Positions 1 through 8,840 of a stretch of 64,000 nucleotides of DNA are shown here, piece after piece (within the stretch, counting starts at the first letter, position 1; each line of letters begins with the position of its first letter). A program made the position numbers and the translations under genes. The notes below the pieces were generated by a model that had not been told where the DNA came from, ran no database searches, and saw only the letters and a list, made by a program, of their open reading frames with translations. The DNA is from Rhodopseudomonas palustris (lineage in GTDB: Bacteria; Pseudomonadota; Alphaproteobacteria; Rhizobiales; Xanthobacteraceae). The stretch is from assembly GCF_034479375.1 (NCBI RefSeq), contig NZ_CP140155.1, positions 1,426,001-1,490,000 on the forward strand, given 5' to 3'.

Positions 1-802
1 CACGGTTCGGGGAGGGGGACTTGGCAAACTGGAGCACAACCGTTCCGAAGCCTCGGTCTAGACGAACCGGATCGACTTCATTCACCCTTCCTCCGTGGCC
101 AGTCGAATAGAACTGGATCCGGTCGTTTTCCGTGTCGATCGCCGCCATCGTCAAGACGCCAGAGTGGACGGCGCTGGTATCTATCGAGATCCGATTCTCA
201 GTTACAACCGGGTACGGTGGCATCAACGGAGAGTGACCGTGAACGACAATATGCGAGAGCGGTCCCACGTGATCTAAGAACGGTGCCCTGATTTGGAGAA
301 GAGCCGTCAAATCTTGACGGTCAATTGGATCGCTGGGGTCGATCCCAGCATGAACAAATGCATATCTGCCGATACATTCGATCAACGAGGCGGATTGAAG
401 AATGCGGAGGTGTTCGGGATATCGAGTCTTGATGAGCGCGAGATCGTCAAAGGAGTACGAATCCGAGTTGCCCAAGTATGAGGTGAGGGTGGAGATTGCA
501 CCACGATCAAACCAGCCGTGCACCAGCCTCTGTGAAGTCAACGCGTCGCGAAAAAGGAAGTCGTGGTTGCCAATGAGGAGGCGGCTTTCGGGCCAGCGCC
601 GGAGCGTCTCGCAAACGATATCCATCGCTCGGCGACTGTCAGGCCCACGATCAACGATGTCTCCCAGGAAATAGACTCGAGGACCCTGCGGGGCTCGAGC
701 TGACTGATCCTCAATGAAATCGATCAGAGATGCCAGGAGGTCGGCACGTCCGTGCACGTCCCCTATGGCGCACACCGTCGAAGGCAAATCCAGCAGGGTC
801 AT
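1..802 (-). CDS. PP1/PP2A-type metallophosphatase, partial (runs off the left edge)
   Basis: The reading frame starts at ATG 802 and stays open for 267 codons to the window edge, so the C-terminus is missing. The calcineurin-like metallophosphoesterase signature is complete: GDVHGR near residue 14, GDIVDRG near 48, GNHD near 80 and HGHS near 192. These are the metal-binding and catalytic motifs of PPP-family Ser/Thr phosphatases, so the product should dephosphorylate proteins or small phosphoesters in the cytoplasm. An in-frame stop lies a short way upstream of 802 and no other start codon falls in between, which fixes the start. It opens the accessory island. Similar phosphatases occur in bacterial conflict loci, but a defence role here is only inference from neighbours. 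Confidence 0.85.
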   Translation of the reverse strand, partial: MTLLDLPSTVCAIGDVHGRADLLASLIDFIEDQSARAPQGPRVYFLGDIVDRGPDSRRAMDIVCETLRRWPESRLLIGNHDFLFRDALTSQRLVHGWFDRGAISTLTSYLGNSDSYSFDDLALIKTRYPEHLRILQSASLIECIGRYAFVHAGIDPSDPIDRQDLTALLQIRAPFLDHVGPLSHIVVHGHSPLMPPYPVVTENRISIDTSAVHSGVLTMAAIDTENDRIQFYSTGHGGRVNEVDPVRLDRGFGTVVLQFAKSPSPNR

Positions 803-982
803 GGCGCCGTCCAGTTTTGGTTTAGATTTCGCGGATCCTTACGGGACATTTGCTTCGGAAAGCTTTGCGTTCGAGAACAGGAGAGGGATGGCGGCCCCCG
901 GATCTCCCTTGGATTGTCAGTTTGGATTTTTTGCCACCTCAACCAGGCTGGACTCGATGTTCATGATATGTTCTTATGCGCC

Positions 983-1378
983 ATGTCCGATCGACCTGCA
1001 AGCTGGCGTATGCCCACCCCGAAGCAAATGGAGAAACTCGCTGCGGAAGCATCCCGGAAGGGCGCTCCGGAAAGCCGTCCATGGGGTGATATACCTGACG
1101 AGTACTGGCGAGCTGTACTTGCCGAACCACAAGCTCAGGAGAGCCCTGACGGCCGTGTAACCCGGCAGCGTCTGTCTTCGCTGGCCAGCCAGATTCTGCG
1201 CATCTCGTGTCGCCGCTGCGACCGTTTGATCGAAATCCAAACGGCGGACGCCATCCGGCTCTACGGGGAGGACGCGAGCACTGGCGACGTTGCCCGAAAG
1301 CTCCTCGGCACCATTTGCCAATCGCGCACAGGTCGCCACGAAGAAGACGGGTGCTGGCCCACAGTACGGGCGATCTGA
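983..1378 (+). CDS. Small conserved hypothetical protein with a Cys-x2-Cys pair
   Basis: About 131 residues if translation starts at ATG 983; ATG 968 is an alternative, and neither has a clear ribosome-binding site. The C-terminal half looks like a real protein: it has a CRRC pair (ISCRRCDRLIEIQ) and ends with an RTGRHEEDGCWP-like segment. I recall this type from small uncharacterised proteins of rhizobia and relatives. The Cys pair plus the later Cys residues could bind zinc, but that is inference. It is transcribed divergently from the phosphatase at 1..802. No function can be given. Confidence 0.55.
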   Translation: MSDRPASWRMPTPKQMEKLAAEASRKGAPESRPWGDIPDEYWRAVLAEPQAQESPDGRVTRQRLSSLASQILRISCRRCDRLIEIQTADAIRLYGEDASTGDVARKLLGTICQSRTGRHEEDGCWPTVRAI

Positions 1379-1698
1379 CTGACCTTCGACCCGTGAGCGT
1401 GGCATGGCTCCGAAGCACCATCCGACGCCGCTTTCCGGAGGCGACCGAAAGGCCTGAAGAACGAGCTTGGCAAAGCTCGCGCAATGACGATGATGCTCGC
1501 GGCCCGGTCGGTAGAAATCCGGGCGAGGGGCGAAGTACTCATTCAGCAGGCCGACAGTTGCTCTGCGAGAGTTGGAACGAGCGCATGTGGACTGATGGGG
1601 GAGCGGTCGATCCGTCACCGACTGAGTGCGAAGTGACCACTTGAGTGACGATCTGAGCGTTAAGATCGATGCGTTCATTGAGTCGATTTCGGATGTGA
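1379..1698. other. Gap with no recognisable gene
   Basis: About 320 bases between the small Cys-pair gene and the converging end of the giant multi-domain gene. Reading frames are open on both strands but none gives a protein I recognise. I see no tRNA, repeat or clear terminator. Confidence 0.4.
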
Positions 1699-4600
1699 CT
1701 AACGATCGATCCGAAGAAAATGCCCGGTCAACCAAACCGACATGTATGCGATGAATTCACCAATAGTTTTCAAGCGGATCGCAACTGTTCGTAATATTTT
1801 GGCGTAATCGCTCGTTCTTTCCCGTACTAATTGCTCCATGAGATATCCACTGGCGCTCTCGCGGTAGGGCCGGGCGGCATCGGTCGTCCAAGCATAACGC
1901 AGGAATTCGATCACGACATTGATATGCGAGATCGGATCGGCGACGGTGCCGCCAATCATTTTGCTGATCTCTTTGAAGAAGTATCCGGGACATTGCCCCG
2001 CTTCGTGATCGATCTTGGCCGCCATCATCAGGTTGCCGCTGGAGACCCCGATATAACCGTGTGCAGCACCGATGAGGTGGCTCATCCATTTTGTGTAAGT
2101 CTCGAAATCAATCTTCCCCCGGTTGAATGCGACGAGGAATACAGACTGCAACCATGAACTTCGACCGAAACCGAAGAACTGGCCGATCTCTCGTGTCGGA
2201 AGGTCGTCCGTGATGAGCAGGCAATCCTTGTCGAACGCAATCATGAGCGCATCAAAGATGCCCCTTGCTGGAGATCGCAGGAAGTGACGAAGCTCGTCGG
2301 GGAGCTTTTCGGAAGCGATCAGGGGGCAAATGATCGCGTGCTGTCTTGCCCAATCGATCGCAGAGTCGAGATCCTTCAGCCAAACCTGAATAACTGCCGG
2401 GGCAACTTCCGTCATGGCTAATCCGCCATCACGGTACTGCGCGCTCTTGAGACCGGACCGCGAATGTTGGTTGATTTGCTCTCGGCGGGCGTAAAGATGA
2501 TCCATCGTGCTTTGTGACAGGTGGATCGGACCGCAAACATCGGAGACCGCTCCCAGCGCCTCCAGCTTCCAGCAAGTCCAGAACGCGAGCGTGTCCATCA
2601 CGCATCCCGATGCCCCGTTGTCCGCGATCGCGGTGACCGCACTCTGTCGTTCAAGTTCGTTGCCGCGAGCCACCTTCAACCACAACCCTTGTCCCGCGAT
2701 CCCGTTGGCGACGTCGATGACATCGCTTCCGATCCGATGACCCAAGACGGCCAAAGGCGAAATTCCGTTCAGGTACGATGATTGCTCCTGCTCGACCCAA
2801 TCCCGCCTGGCCTTCAATTCGTCCAAAATCGGGGCAATGCCTTCGGGCGTTGATGCGTCGATCGACATCGACCTGATTGCGCCAACCGTAGGAAAACGAG
2901 ACTCGTGATGCGCGAGAACGAAGTGATATTTCGCGACATACTTGTGCCTGATCTCCCGGATCGTTCCGGCTTTCGAATTGGCAGGATTCGTAACACGATC
3001 ACCGACCTTGAGGCCCATGATCGCTCGCGAGAGCTGGTGGTCCGGCTCCCATGAGTCGGCATCTAATCTCCGGATCGCTGCGTCTGGTTCGATGATGATG
3101 AAATTCTTCTCGCCATCATCGTATTCGATGTCCACTGCTGCGTTGTCGGCGACCGCGGAGAGTTTCCAGTCTTCCTCCGCCGCCTTGATGTCCGTACTTT
3201 CTCGAAGGACCAGTCCAGAGAAGCACATCCACGCCTGAGACATGCCTTTGTTCTCTTGGAAGAGGCGGTAGGCGTATGCGACGGCCCGATCCATGTGACC
3301 GAAATTTCCAAGGAGTGCCGCAACCCGAAACCTGTCGGTCAGTCGATGGAAGCGAAGCTGCTCGATCGGACGGTCGAGTTCAGGCAGCAGGTTGTCGAGA
3401 TCATCCGAGCGAAGCAACAGCTCGACTTTGAGCAGGCGCGCCGAACCGTCGTCCGGTTGGACCGCGAGCAGCTTATCGAGCGCACGACGGGATTCCGGAA
3501 GGTCGCCGATATTCCAGGAATGCGTTGCGACCAGCCAAAGTGTCTCAGGATCGTTGATAACCGCTGAACTCGCTGACGAGACCGCGTTCCGCAAGGTCTG
3601 ATCGCGCCGTGCATCGGCCAGACAGCCGAGATACAGCCTCGTGGCCGGTGAGAGATGCTGCAGGTCGGCAATCGGTTCGATCAACCGTGCAGCTTCATCC
3701 CAGAGACCTTGTTCTCTCATCTCCTCGGCCACGAGATAACGAAACAGATTGCTTTCGAGCGTCGCGTCGCGCTTCGACAGCTCCCGCAAACGGGCCCATC
3801 GGTCCTCTTCATCGACGCCGCGCCTCGCATCGAGTCTCAAACGGAGGATGTCGGCCAAAATCGTGCCGGAAGGCAGTTCAGCAAGGCTCACTACGGCGGC
3901 TTCGACCCGCGGGAAATCGCGCGCGCGGAGTGCGATGTCCCCGAGTATCCGCCATTTCAACTCAAGGAAGTGGTGGTTTTCACCTGCATCGATTGCCTCG
4001 ATGATGCCTATAGCTTCCTTTGGATCACGACGCGCGGCCATCTCGGCGGCGAGTAGGCGACTCTCTGGATCGGTTTCGTGACGAAGTGTCGTTTCCGCAT
4101 CTTCGAACTTGTCCTGCGCCAATTGGGAGAGCGCAAGCATCTGCTTCAAAGATGGGCGATCTGGCAGGACTGGCAGCGCACGGAGGAGGAGGGCTTCGCA
4201 CTCCGCTGGGTGGCCCGACAGTCGCAATAGCGATGCTGCGTTGCTCACATACGCGAAGAGATCGTAGAGATCGGCGTAGCCAGTGTCCAAACAGGATTTA
4301 GCAACGTCCAACATGTCGTTCGTCGCGCGCTCGAGGTCTTCGCGTGCGATGATCCCCGGTCGGCCGAAGAACGCATCGCCTCCGATCGCGAGCTCAAGAA
4401 TGGCCAAGGCGAAGACGCGCTTGAATTCGGGCAGATCCGAATGCTTGGCGGCGATCTCGCGAGTCTTTTCCGCCCATCCCGGGATTTCTCGCTTACGCAG
4501 GAATTCGACCAATCCGAGGTCGGCATGAACGGACCCAACGAGATCGGTTGGTATCAGGCTCTCGGGATCGCCCTGCCAGCTCGATCTAGCGGCTGCTTGA

Positions 4601-5622
4601 AGCAGAAATGAGACGGCTTGGTCGGACCTCGGAGTGGCAGCAAGTGCGGATTGCGCGAGCGACATTGCCTCTTCAGGACGCCCTTGAATGGTGCGCGCGA
4701 CGGCGAGGTTCGCTACGGCATTCGCATCCGTTGGCCGGATTTCGTAAGCCTTCTCGAACAGTCCTGCGGCCTCCTCATGACGGCCCAACGACATCGCGAT
4801 CGAGCCGAGATTGGTTTCGATGCGAAATCTGGCCCAAGGCTTCGCCGACAGCTCCTCCGTTGACTTGAGCTTGATGAGACCGTCCCTGGCGGCCGGTGCA
4901 AGGTTCATGTTCCGGAAGAGGTCGCGCAATAGGTCGATCTTGCCGTGGAGGGCAGGATCTTCCGAGTTGTCAGATGGCAAAGCGATATCAGCCGGGATCA
5001 CCGGTTGGAACGAGGGCTGGCGACGGGCGAATGCGTCGGCAAGTGCATTGATGGTGTCGTGGTCGAGTTTGACGGGTGACTGCGCAGACGAAGATGCGAC
5101 GGCCGCCGGATTGAAGAACGCCAGCGCCGCAGGATGTTGCGATATCTTTAGTTCCAGATCCGACCATGAAAGAACTACTACCCGGAGATCGTGCCCCTCG
5201 GCCCTGAGCTCACGCTCGACCTCATTCGCGGCGTCAGTCATGCCGGTGTCGCTTGGGCATGTGGTCGCGAAGATGATCTCCTTCAGCCCGGCTTTGATCG
5301 TCAAAGCTTCAAGGCTGTCTGCAAGGATCTTCGCCTTTTGCATCGGTTTATCGATACGACGGCACTGGATTCCTACATGGTGATCTGGGTTGGCGTCCCG
5401 TCGGCCGAGGACGTCAATGCCACGCTGTTTCTGGCCGTTTCGTCCGTATTCCTGAGCATGCGGATCCTTGAGGTCTTGCTGAAAGAGGATCACACATCCG
5501 CGCTGAAATGCCTGCCAATCCTTTGGCTTCGGGATTTCCTGGGCGGCATGCCAACTGAACAACGGATCGGTGCCCCGATCGCCAAGGTATTCAGTATGAG
5601 CTTGGTCAGCTTTACGTGCCAT
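1699..5622 (-). CDS. Nuclease-like–TPR–GreA/B-C-like–PIN multi-domain protein (conflict-system type)
   Basis: 1307 residues from ATG 5622, which has AAGGAA about ten bases upstream; a GTG at 5691 is in frame but less likely. Visible domains: (a) residues 30–170, a restriction-endonuclease-like fold with GRNGQKQRGIDV near 60–71 and GIQCRR near 84–89, resembling the D...QxK core of Mrr-like enzymes but with Arg where Lys is expected; (b) about 250–830, TPR-type helical repeats, for example GRHEEAAGLFEKAYEIRP; (c) about 845–905, a GreA/GreB C-terminal-like segment (HQLSRAIMGLKVGDRV); (d) about 1000–1160, a PIN-like RNase domain with Asp in VMDTL and in LITDDLPTREIG; (e) a helical tail. This matches the architecture I know as PIN-TPR-GreABC. 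The family is associated with biological conflict, and the mechanism is not established. It lies downstream of the CBASS genes on the same strand. Confidence 0.75.
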   Translation of the reverse strand: MARKADQAHTEYLGDRGTDPLFSWHAAQEIPKPKDWQAFQRGCVILFQQDLKDPHAQEYGRNGQKQRGIDVLGRRDANPDHHVGIQCRRIDKPMQKAKILADSLEALTIKAGLKEIIFATTCPSDTGMTDAANEVERELRAEGHDLRVVVLSWSDLELKISQHPAALAFFNPAAVASSSAQSPVKLDHDTINALADAFARRQPSFQPVIPADIALPSDNSEDPALHGKIDLLRDLFRNMNLAPAARDGLIKLKSTEELSAKPWARFRIETNLGSIAMSLGRHEEAAGLFEKAYEIRPTDANAVANLAVARTIQGRPEEAMSLAQSALAATPRSDQAVSFLLQAAARSSWQGDPESLIPTDLVGSVHADLGLVEFLRKREIPGWAEKTREIAAKHSDLPEFKRVFALAILELAIGGDAFFGRPGIIAREDLERATNDMLDVAKSCLDTGYADLYDLFAYVSNAASLLRLSGHPAECEALLLRALPVLPDRPSLKQMLALSQLAQDKFEDAETTLRHETDPESRLLAAEMAARRDPKEAIGIIEAIDAGENHHFLELKWRILGDIALRARDFPRVEAAVVSLAELPSGTILADILRLRLDARRGVDEEDRWARLRELSKRDATLESNLFRYLVAEEMREQGLWDEAARLIEPIADLQHLSPATRLYLGCLADARRDQTLRNAVSSASSAVINDPETLWLVATHSWNIGDLPESRRALDKLLAVQPDDGSARLLKVELLLRSDDLDNLLPELDRPIEQLRFHRLTDRFRVAALLGNFGHMDRAVAYAYRLFQENKGMSQAWMCFSGLVLRESTDIKAAEEDWKLSAVADNAAVDIEYDDGEKNFIIIEPDAAIRRLDADSWEPDHQLSRAIMGLKVGDRVTNPANSKAGTIREIRHKYVAKYHFVLAHHESRFPTVGAIRSMSIDASTPEGIAPILDELKARRDWVEQEQSSYLNGISPLAVLGHRIGSDVIDVANGIAGQGLWLKVARGNELERQSAVTAIADNGASGCVMDTLAFWTCWKLEALGAVSDVCGPIHLSQSTMDHLYARREQINQHSRSGLKSAQYRDGGLAMTEVAPAVIQVWLKDLDSAIDWARQHAIICPLIASEKLPDELRHFLRSPARGIFDALMIAFDKDCLLITDDLPTREIGQFFGFGRSSWLQSVFLVAFNRGKIDFETYTKWMSHLIGAAHGYIGVSSGNLMMAAKIDHEAGQCPGYFFKEISKMIGGTVADPISHINVVIEFLRYAWTTDAARPYRESASGYLMEQLVRERTSDYAKILRTVAIRLKTIGEFIAYMSVWLTGHFLRIDR

Positions 5623-5787
5623 AAGGGCAGGGTTCCTTGCGCGTCTTTTGAGGCGGCACGCTCTGAAGGCATCACTCGCACAGGGGCGCACTGGGTAGGT
5701 TTGACGGCTCCTCCCGTAAACACAAACCTCGAAACGTCAAATACGGTGTAGGGCAGTGGTTTTGTCTGTGACCCCTTTCCGGTAATG

Positions 5788-6846
5788 TCATGACGATGGC
5801 GCACGTGAGCCGTAGAACGCAGGATAAGGCTCAGCGGGGGCGAAAAGAAATCGATCACGGATGGCGTCACCATTTTCGTCGATCAACTTCTTTGCGATCC
5901 CTGGCAACTCAGCGCACGCCCGGGCGCAATCATCAAGGTCGATCGGCTTCTGCCCTGCGGGCGGCGGCGCGTTTAATCGGATTAATTGGTCACGGCCGAT
6001 CAACAATCCGGCTTGACCGGTGGCATTTTGGCTTTGCAAATGCATCGCTGACGAGATGATCTCTGCCCAGTCCCAGAGCCCGCCGTGCAATATCTGTCCC
6101 TCACTAAATCGAATTTCGGTATCACCGGTGCCCAACGACAGGATGTGAACCTGTCGGCGCTGGATTTGATGGCAGACAAGAGCATCAACTAGCCCGATCA
6201 TAACAGGGTTGTTTGCCCATACTCCGCCGTCAGCGAACATGCGTTCGCCGTTCTTATAAACCGGGAAATACGTGGGGGCAGCGGCCGTGGCCATCGCGAC
6301 GGTGACCATATCTTCCTTCCAATCCATCTTGTAGTCGCGGTGGTGGGGAGTTTTAAACACGTTGACTTCAGTGAAGCCGTCAAAAGAAGGAATGCAGAGC
6401 CTACGGCTTGCATCGCCGATCTTAGATGATCCGAATATATCTCGGAGCGGCTCTTCAAGCTTCGCCGAGTCGTATCGATGATGCTGCGCGCCCTGTATCA
6501 ATCGCCAAACCTTGCGAACGTTGAAGATGTTGAATCGCGCAGGTGGGAAGATGCAGGGTCCATGTATCTTGTAGAGATCGAGGATGGCTTTGGCGGTCTT
6601 TCCTATTGAGAGTCCCAACCCGATGATTCCACCGGTGGAAGTACCGGTTATCAAATCGAAGTAATCGCCGACGCATCGGCCATCAAGATAGCGACGTTCG
6701 ATCAGGCTAAGCATCTCTGCGGGCAAGATGCCGCGTATGCCGCCCCCATCGATCGAGAGGATGCGGAATGGCTTGCCTTCGGGCCAATGTAACGGTTCGC
6801 GAAGCCCTTGGTGGGTTCCGCTAGACCGACGCGGCGGCTGGCTCAA
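5788..6846 (-). CDS. CBASS effector: patatin-like phospholipase (CapV type)
   Basis: 352 residues. The patatin active site is complete: oxyanion-hole GGGIRG at 34–39, nucleophile Ser70 in GTSTG and Asp206 in the DGG motif (ADGGVWANNP). In CBASS, CapV-type phospholipases are switched on by a cyclic nucleotide and degrade the inner membrane, killing the infected cell. Translation probably starts at TTG 6846, with AGAGAAG a few bases upstream. The gene overlaps the end of the E2-like gene by 26 bases, so the two are likely translationally coupled. Position after an E2-like protein and a CD-NTase supports the effector role. Which nucleotide activates it cannot be told from sequence. Confidence 0.9.
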   Translation of the reverse strand: MSQPPRRSSGTHQGLREPLHWPEGKPFRILSIDGGGIRGILPAEMLSLIERRYLDGRCVGDYFDLITGTSTGGIIGLGLSIGKTAKAILDLYKIHGPCIFPPARFNIFNVRKVWRLIQGAQHHRYDSAKLEEPLRDIFGSSKIGDASRRLCIPSFDGFTEVNVFKTPHHRDYKMDWKEDMVTVAMATAAAPTYFPVYKNGERMFADGGVWANNPVMIGLVDALVCHQIQRRQVHILSLGTGDTEIRFSEGQILHGGLWDWAEIISSAMHLQSQNATGQAGLLIGRDQLIRLNAPPPAGQKPIDLDDCARACAELPGIAKKLIDENGDAIRDRFLFAPAEPYPAFYGSRAPSS

Positions 6847-7306
6847 GACGCTTCTCTTCTGTCGTCGGGCTGACGTGACGACCTCCGCCGCGCCATTTCT
6901 TAGTCACGAGCCATCCCTCATAGAAGTATAGCCATTCTGCTGTCCAGTGGATTGTGGTGTTAGCGATGAGGTCGTTTATGTCCCACTCGCGCAACGCCGG
7001 GCTGAACAGACACAGATACGGCAACTTCGGATCATCTCTGTTTGGATAGACGTGAGGGATCGGCCCTTCTTCATAATCGGGGTGGCTCTCAAGAAGCGGA
7101 TTGAGCACCTGTACTCGCGGCTGCGCGTCGCGAAGGGATATATTTTCAAGAACCATCGGAATCCGATGCTTCACCCGCACAAGATGTTCACGCTTGTCGG
7201 GCGCAATCACTCCATGCCATTCGACGTGCGACGCACCCTTGTCTATGATCTTAAAGCTAGGCCAGCGCACGGCCATGGCTTCGATCTGTTGATCGATGGT
7301 GGTCAT
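6821..7306 (-). CDS. CBASS E2-like protein (type II-short)
   Basis: 161 residues from ATG 7306. It resembles the stand-alone E2 ubiquitin-conjugating-enzyme-like proteins of type II-short CBASS. The candidate catalytic Cys is C99 in LPYLCLFSP, followed by the family-typical WTAEWLYFYEGWL and a KKWRGGGRH tail motif. In related systems such E2 enzymes form a thioester with the CD-NTase C-terminus and conjugate it, which primes nucleotide synthesis. No E1/Cap2 fusion or JAB/Cap3 protease gene is visible nearby, which fits the short type. Its start overlaps the CD-NTase stop by four bases (ATGA), so the genes are tightly coupled. Confidence 0.82.
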   Translation of the reverse strand: MTTIDQQIEAMAVRWPSFKIIDKGASHVEWHGVIAPDKREHLVRVKHRIPMVLENISLRDAQPRVQVLNPLLESHPDYEEGPIPHVYPNRDDPKLPYLCLFSPALREWDINDLIANTTIHWTAEWLYFYEGWLVTKKWRGGGRHVSPTTEEKRLEPAAASV

Positions 7307-8541
7307 TCCGACAGCTCGCCTCCGCCTTCGCGCGTTGCCGCTCGGGCAGCAGTGGTGCCGCCCACGGCGGCGGCGGCAGCGCCCAGCACCTTGCCTGTGC
7401 TGCCAAGATGAAGACGGTTAGCGTCCATCTCGCGTAGCCGGGCATCGAGGGTGCTCTCGATCGCGTAGGTAGCCGCGGTTTCGCCAAACAGACGCTCCAA
7501 CACCTCTTGTTGCTCTGCAAGGCTGAAATTTTCATTGCGCAACTTGTAGAGATTAACGATCAGGCGGCGGAGGTCACCATCGTATAATTCTTGCGCGGCC
7601 TCATTCTCGGGCCATCTATCGGTGAACTCGTCTGGCGGGTACGCCGGGTTGAAGACTTGCACTGTGCCGCGCGGGCCGTCGCTCTCTACCAAACGACTAC
7701 GGATGTGCGACGCGATAGCGATGACCTCGTCGAGGAGGCTAGCATGGACGGTGCCGGCGTCGAGCGCCATTGCGGCCAAGGCAACTGAGGGAGGCTTGCG
7801 GCCTGTGCGATTTGGCGCGCGCCACACAATGTCCCTATTCCGCTTGAGCAACTGTAAGGCGACTACTCGGGCAGACTTCTCCTCGACCGGTACGTGGTTA
7901 GGCATCGGCTGGGTCTCAGCCTTTTCAACGATCTGGCCTTCAACCAGAAGGCGACGGCCTTTAAACAGGTCATAGAACGCTGGGTCGAAGTCAACGTGAT
8001 CGTTGAAGTATTTCGCAAATCCCCACGGATTTACAGGCTTATGGTGCGTCTCACCGGTCTCTCGCTTGAAATGAAACAAGTTGCCAGCACGCTCCGGCCC
8101 CGCAATTCGCGCGATGGGCATGAGGTCAACTGTCGTGCCGTCGCCGTACTCGACGGTTACGCAGCGGCTGTTCTGCGTGACCTTACCATAGTAGCGGCTT
8201 CCTTCCTCGCCATTGATTGCGAGAAACAGCAAACTGATGATGTCTCTCGGTGGTGAATTTGGCGGAACATCCAGCTCCATCACGACGTCGACGTCGTGTT
8301 GTGCTTTTGCTACGCGCGACGCGATGGCCGTCCCGGTCGCGAAGCTTCCGCTCGGATAGCACTCGATGACCTTGTTTTCGAGGGGGCTGCCCTCGCGGTC
8401 GACATACTGGCAGAGTGCTCGGAAATTCGTTTCTGCAATTTCGTGCTTGGTTTTCGTCAGTTGTATGCGGCGCGCGACGTCCATGAGCAGGGCGTCGTAA
8501 TCAGATAGCGTTGGCCAAGGACCCTGAGAGAGAACGTTCAT
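7303..8541 (-). CDS. CBASS CD-NTase (cyclic oligonucleotide synthase)
   Basis: 412 residues from ATG 8541, chosen because AGGAG lies about seven bases upstream; an in-frame GTG at 8595 lacks this. The nucleotidyltransferase core is complete: GSFATG at 65–70, the metal-binding DVD at 83–85 (QHDVDVVMEL) and the third acidic residue D139 in TVDLMPI. These mark a cGAS/DncV-like nucleotidyltransferase that makes a cyclic di- or trinucleotide on phage infection. The C-terminus is an Ala/Gly-rich stretch ending EGGGELSE. It overlaps the E2 gene by four bases. The clade and the product nucleotide cannot be assigned by eye. Confidence 0.88.
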   Translation of the reverse strand: MNVLSQGPWPTLSDYDALLMDVARRIQLTKTKHEIAETNFRALCQYVDREGSPLENKVIECYPSGSFATGTAIASRVAKAQHDVDVVMELDVPPNSPPRDIISLLFLAINGEEGSRYYGKVTQNSRCVTVEYGDGTTVDLMPIARIAGPERAGNLFHFKRETGETHHKPVNPWGFAKYFNDHVDFDPAFYDLFKGRRLLVEGQIVEKAETQPMPNHVPVEEKSARVVALQLLKRNRDIVWRAPNRTGRKPPSVALAAMALDAGTVHASLLDEVIAIASHIRSRLVESDGPRGTVQVFNPAYPPDEFTDRWPENEAAQELYDGDLRRLIVNLYKLRNENFSLAEQQEVLERLFGETAATYAIESTLDARLREMDANRLHLGSTGKVLGAAAAAVGGTTAARAATREGGGELSE

Positions 8542-8840
8542 TTGAACTCCTGGAACTAGTGGCTTGTCGGCGCCGTTCGGGCTTTGTTCTGCCACCTAGG
8601 TATCGGCCGGAGTTCCAGCAAGATTTGTTCGAGATGATTTCTTTTTGGCACAACATATTGACATTTCGTCGATGTCGTGCGCCACCAATAGACGATTCGC
8701 GCATAAGTCGAGGAGGGCGGTTTTGCGCGCGACCTTCTCAATCGGAGGTCTCGACTTTGCGATTCTCTAGTCGGCGTTGGAAGCGGGGCTGGCGTCGCCT
8801 GGCTGTCAACGGAGTCTCTAAACCGTGCATTCGCACAATT
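8542..8840. other. Leader region of the CBASS operon
   Basis: About 299 bases between the AlbA_2-type gene and the CD-NTase start. No credible gene is seen. The spacing, large compared with the overlaps inside the CBASS operon, suggests that the operon has its own promoter here. An AT-rich patch lies near 8636–8665, but I could not pick out a convincing −35/−10 pair. Confidence 0.35.

Noticed and set aside
1207..1644. A 145-codon plus-strand frame overlapping the small Cys-pair gene
   Set aside because: Its Arg/Pro-rich composition looks like an out-of-frame reading of high-GC DNA, and the Cys-pair frame is more protein-like.
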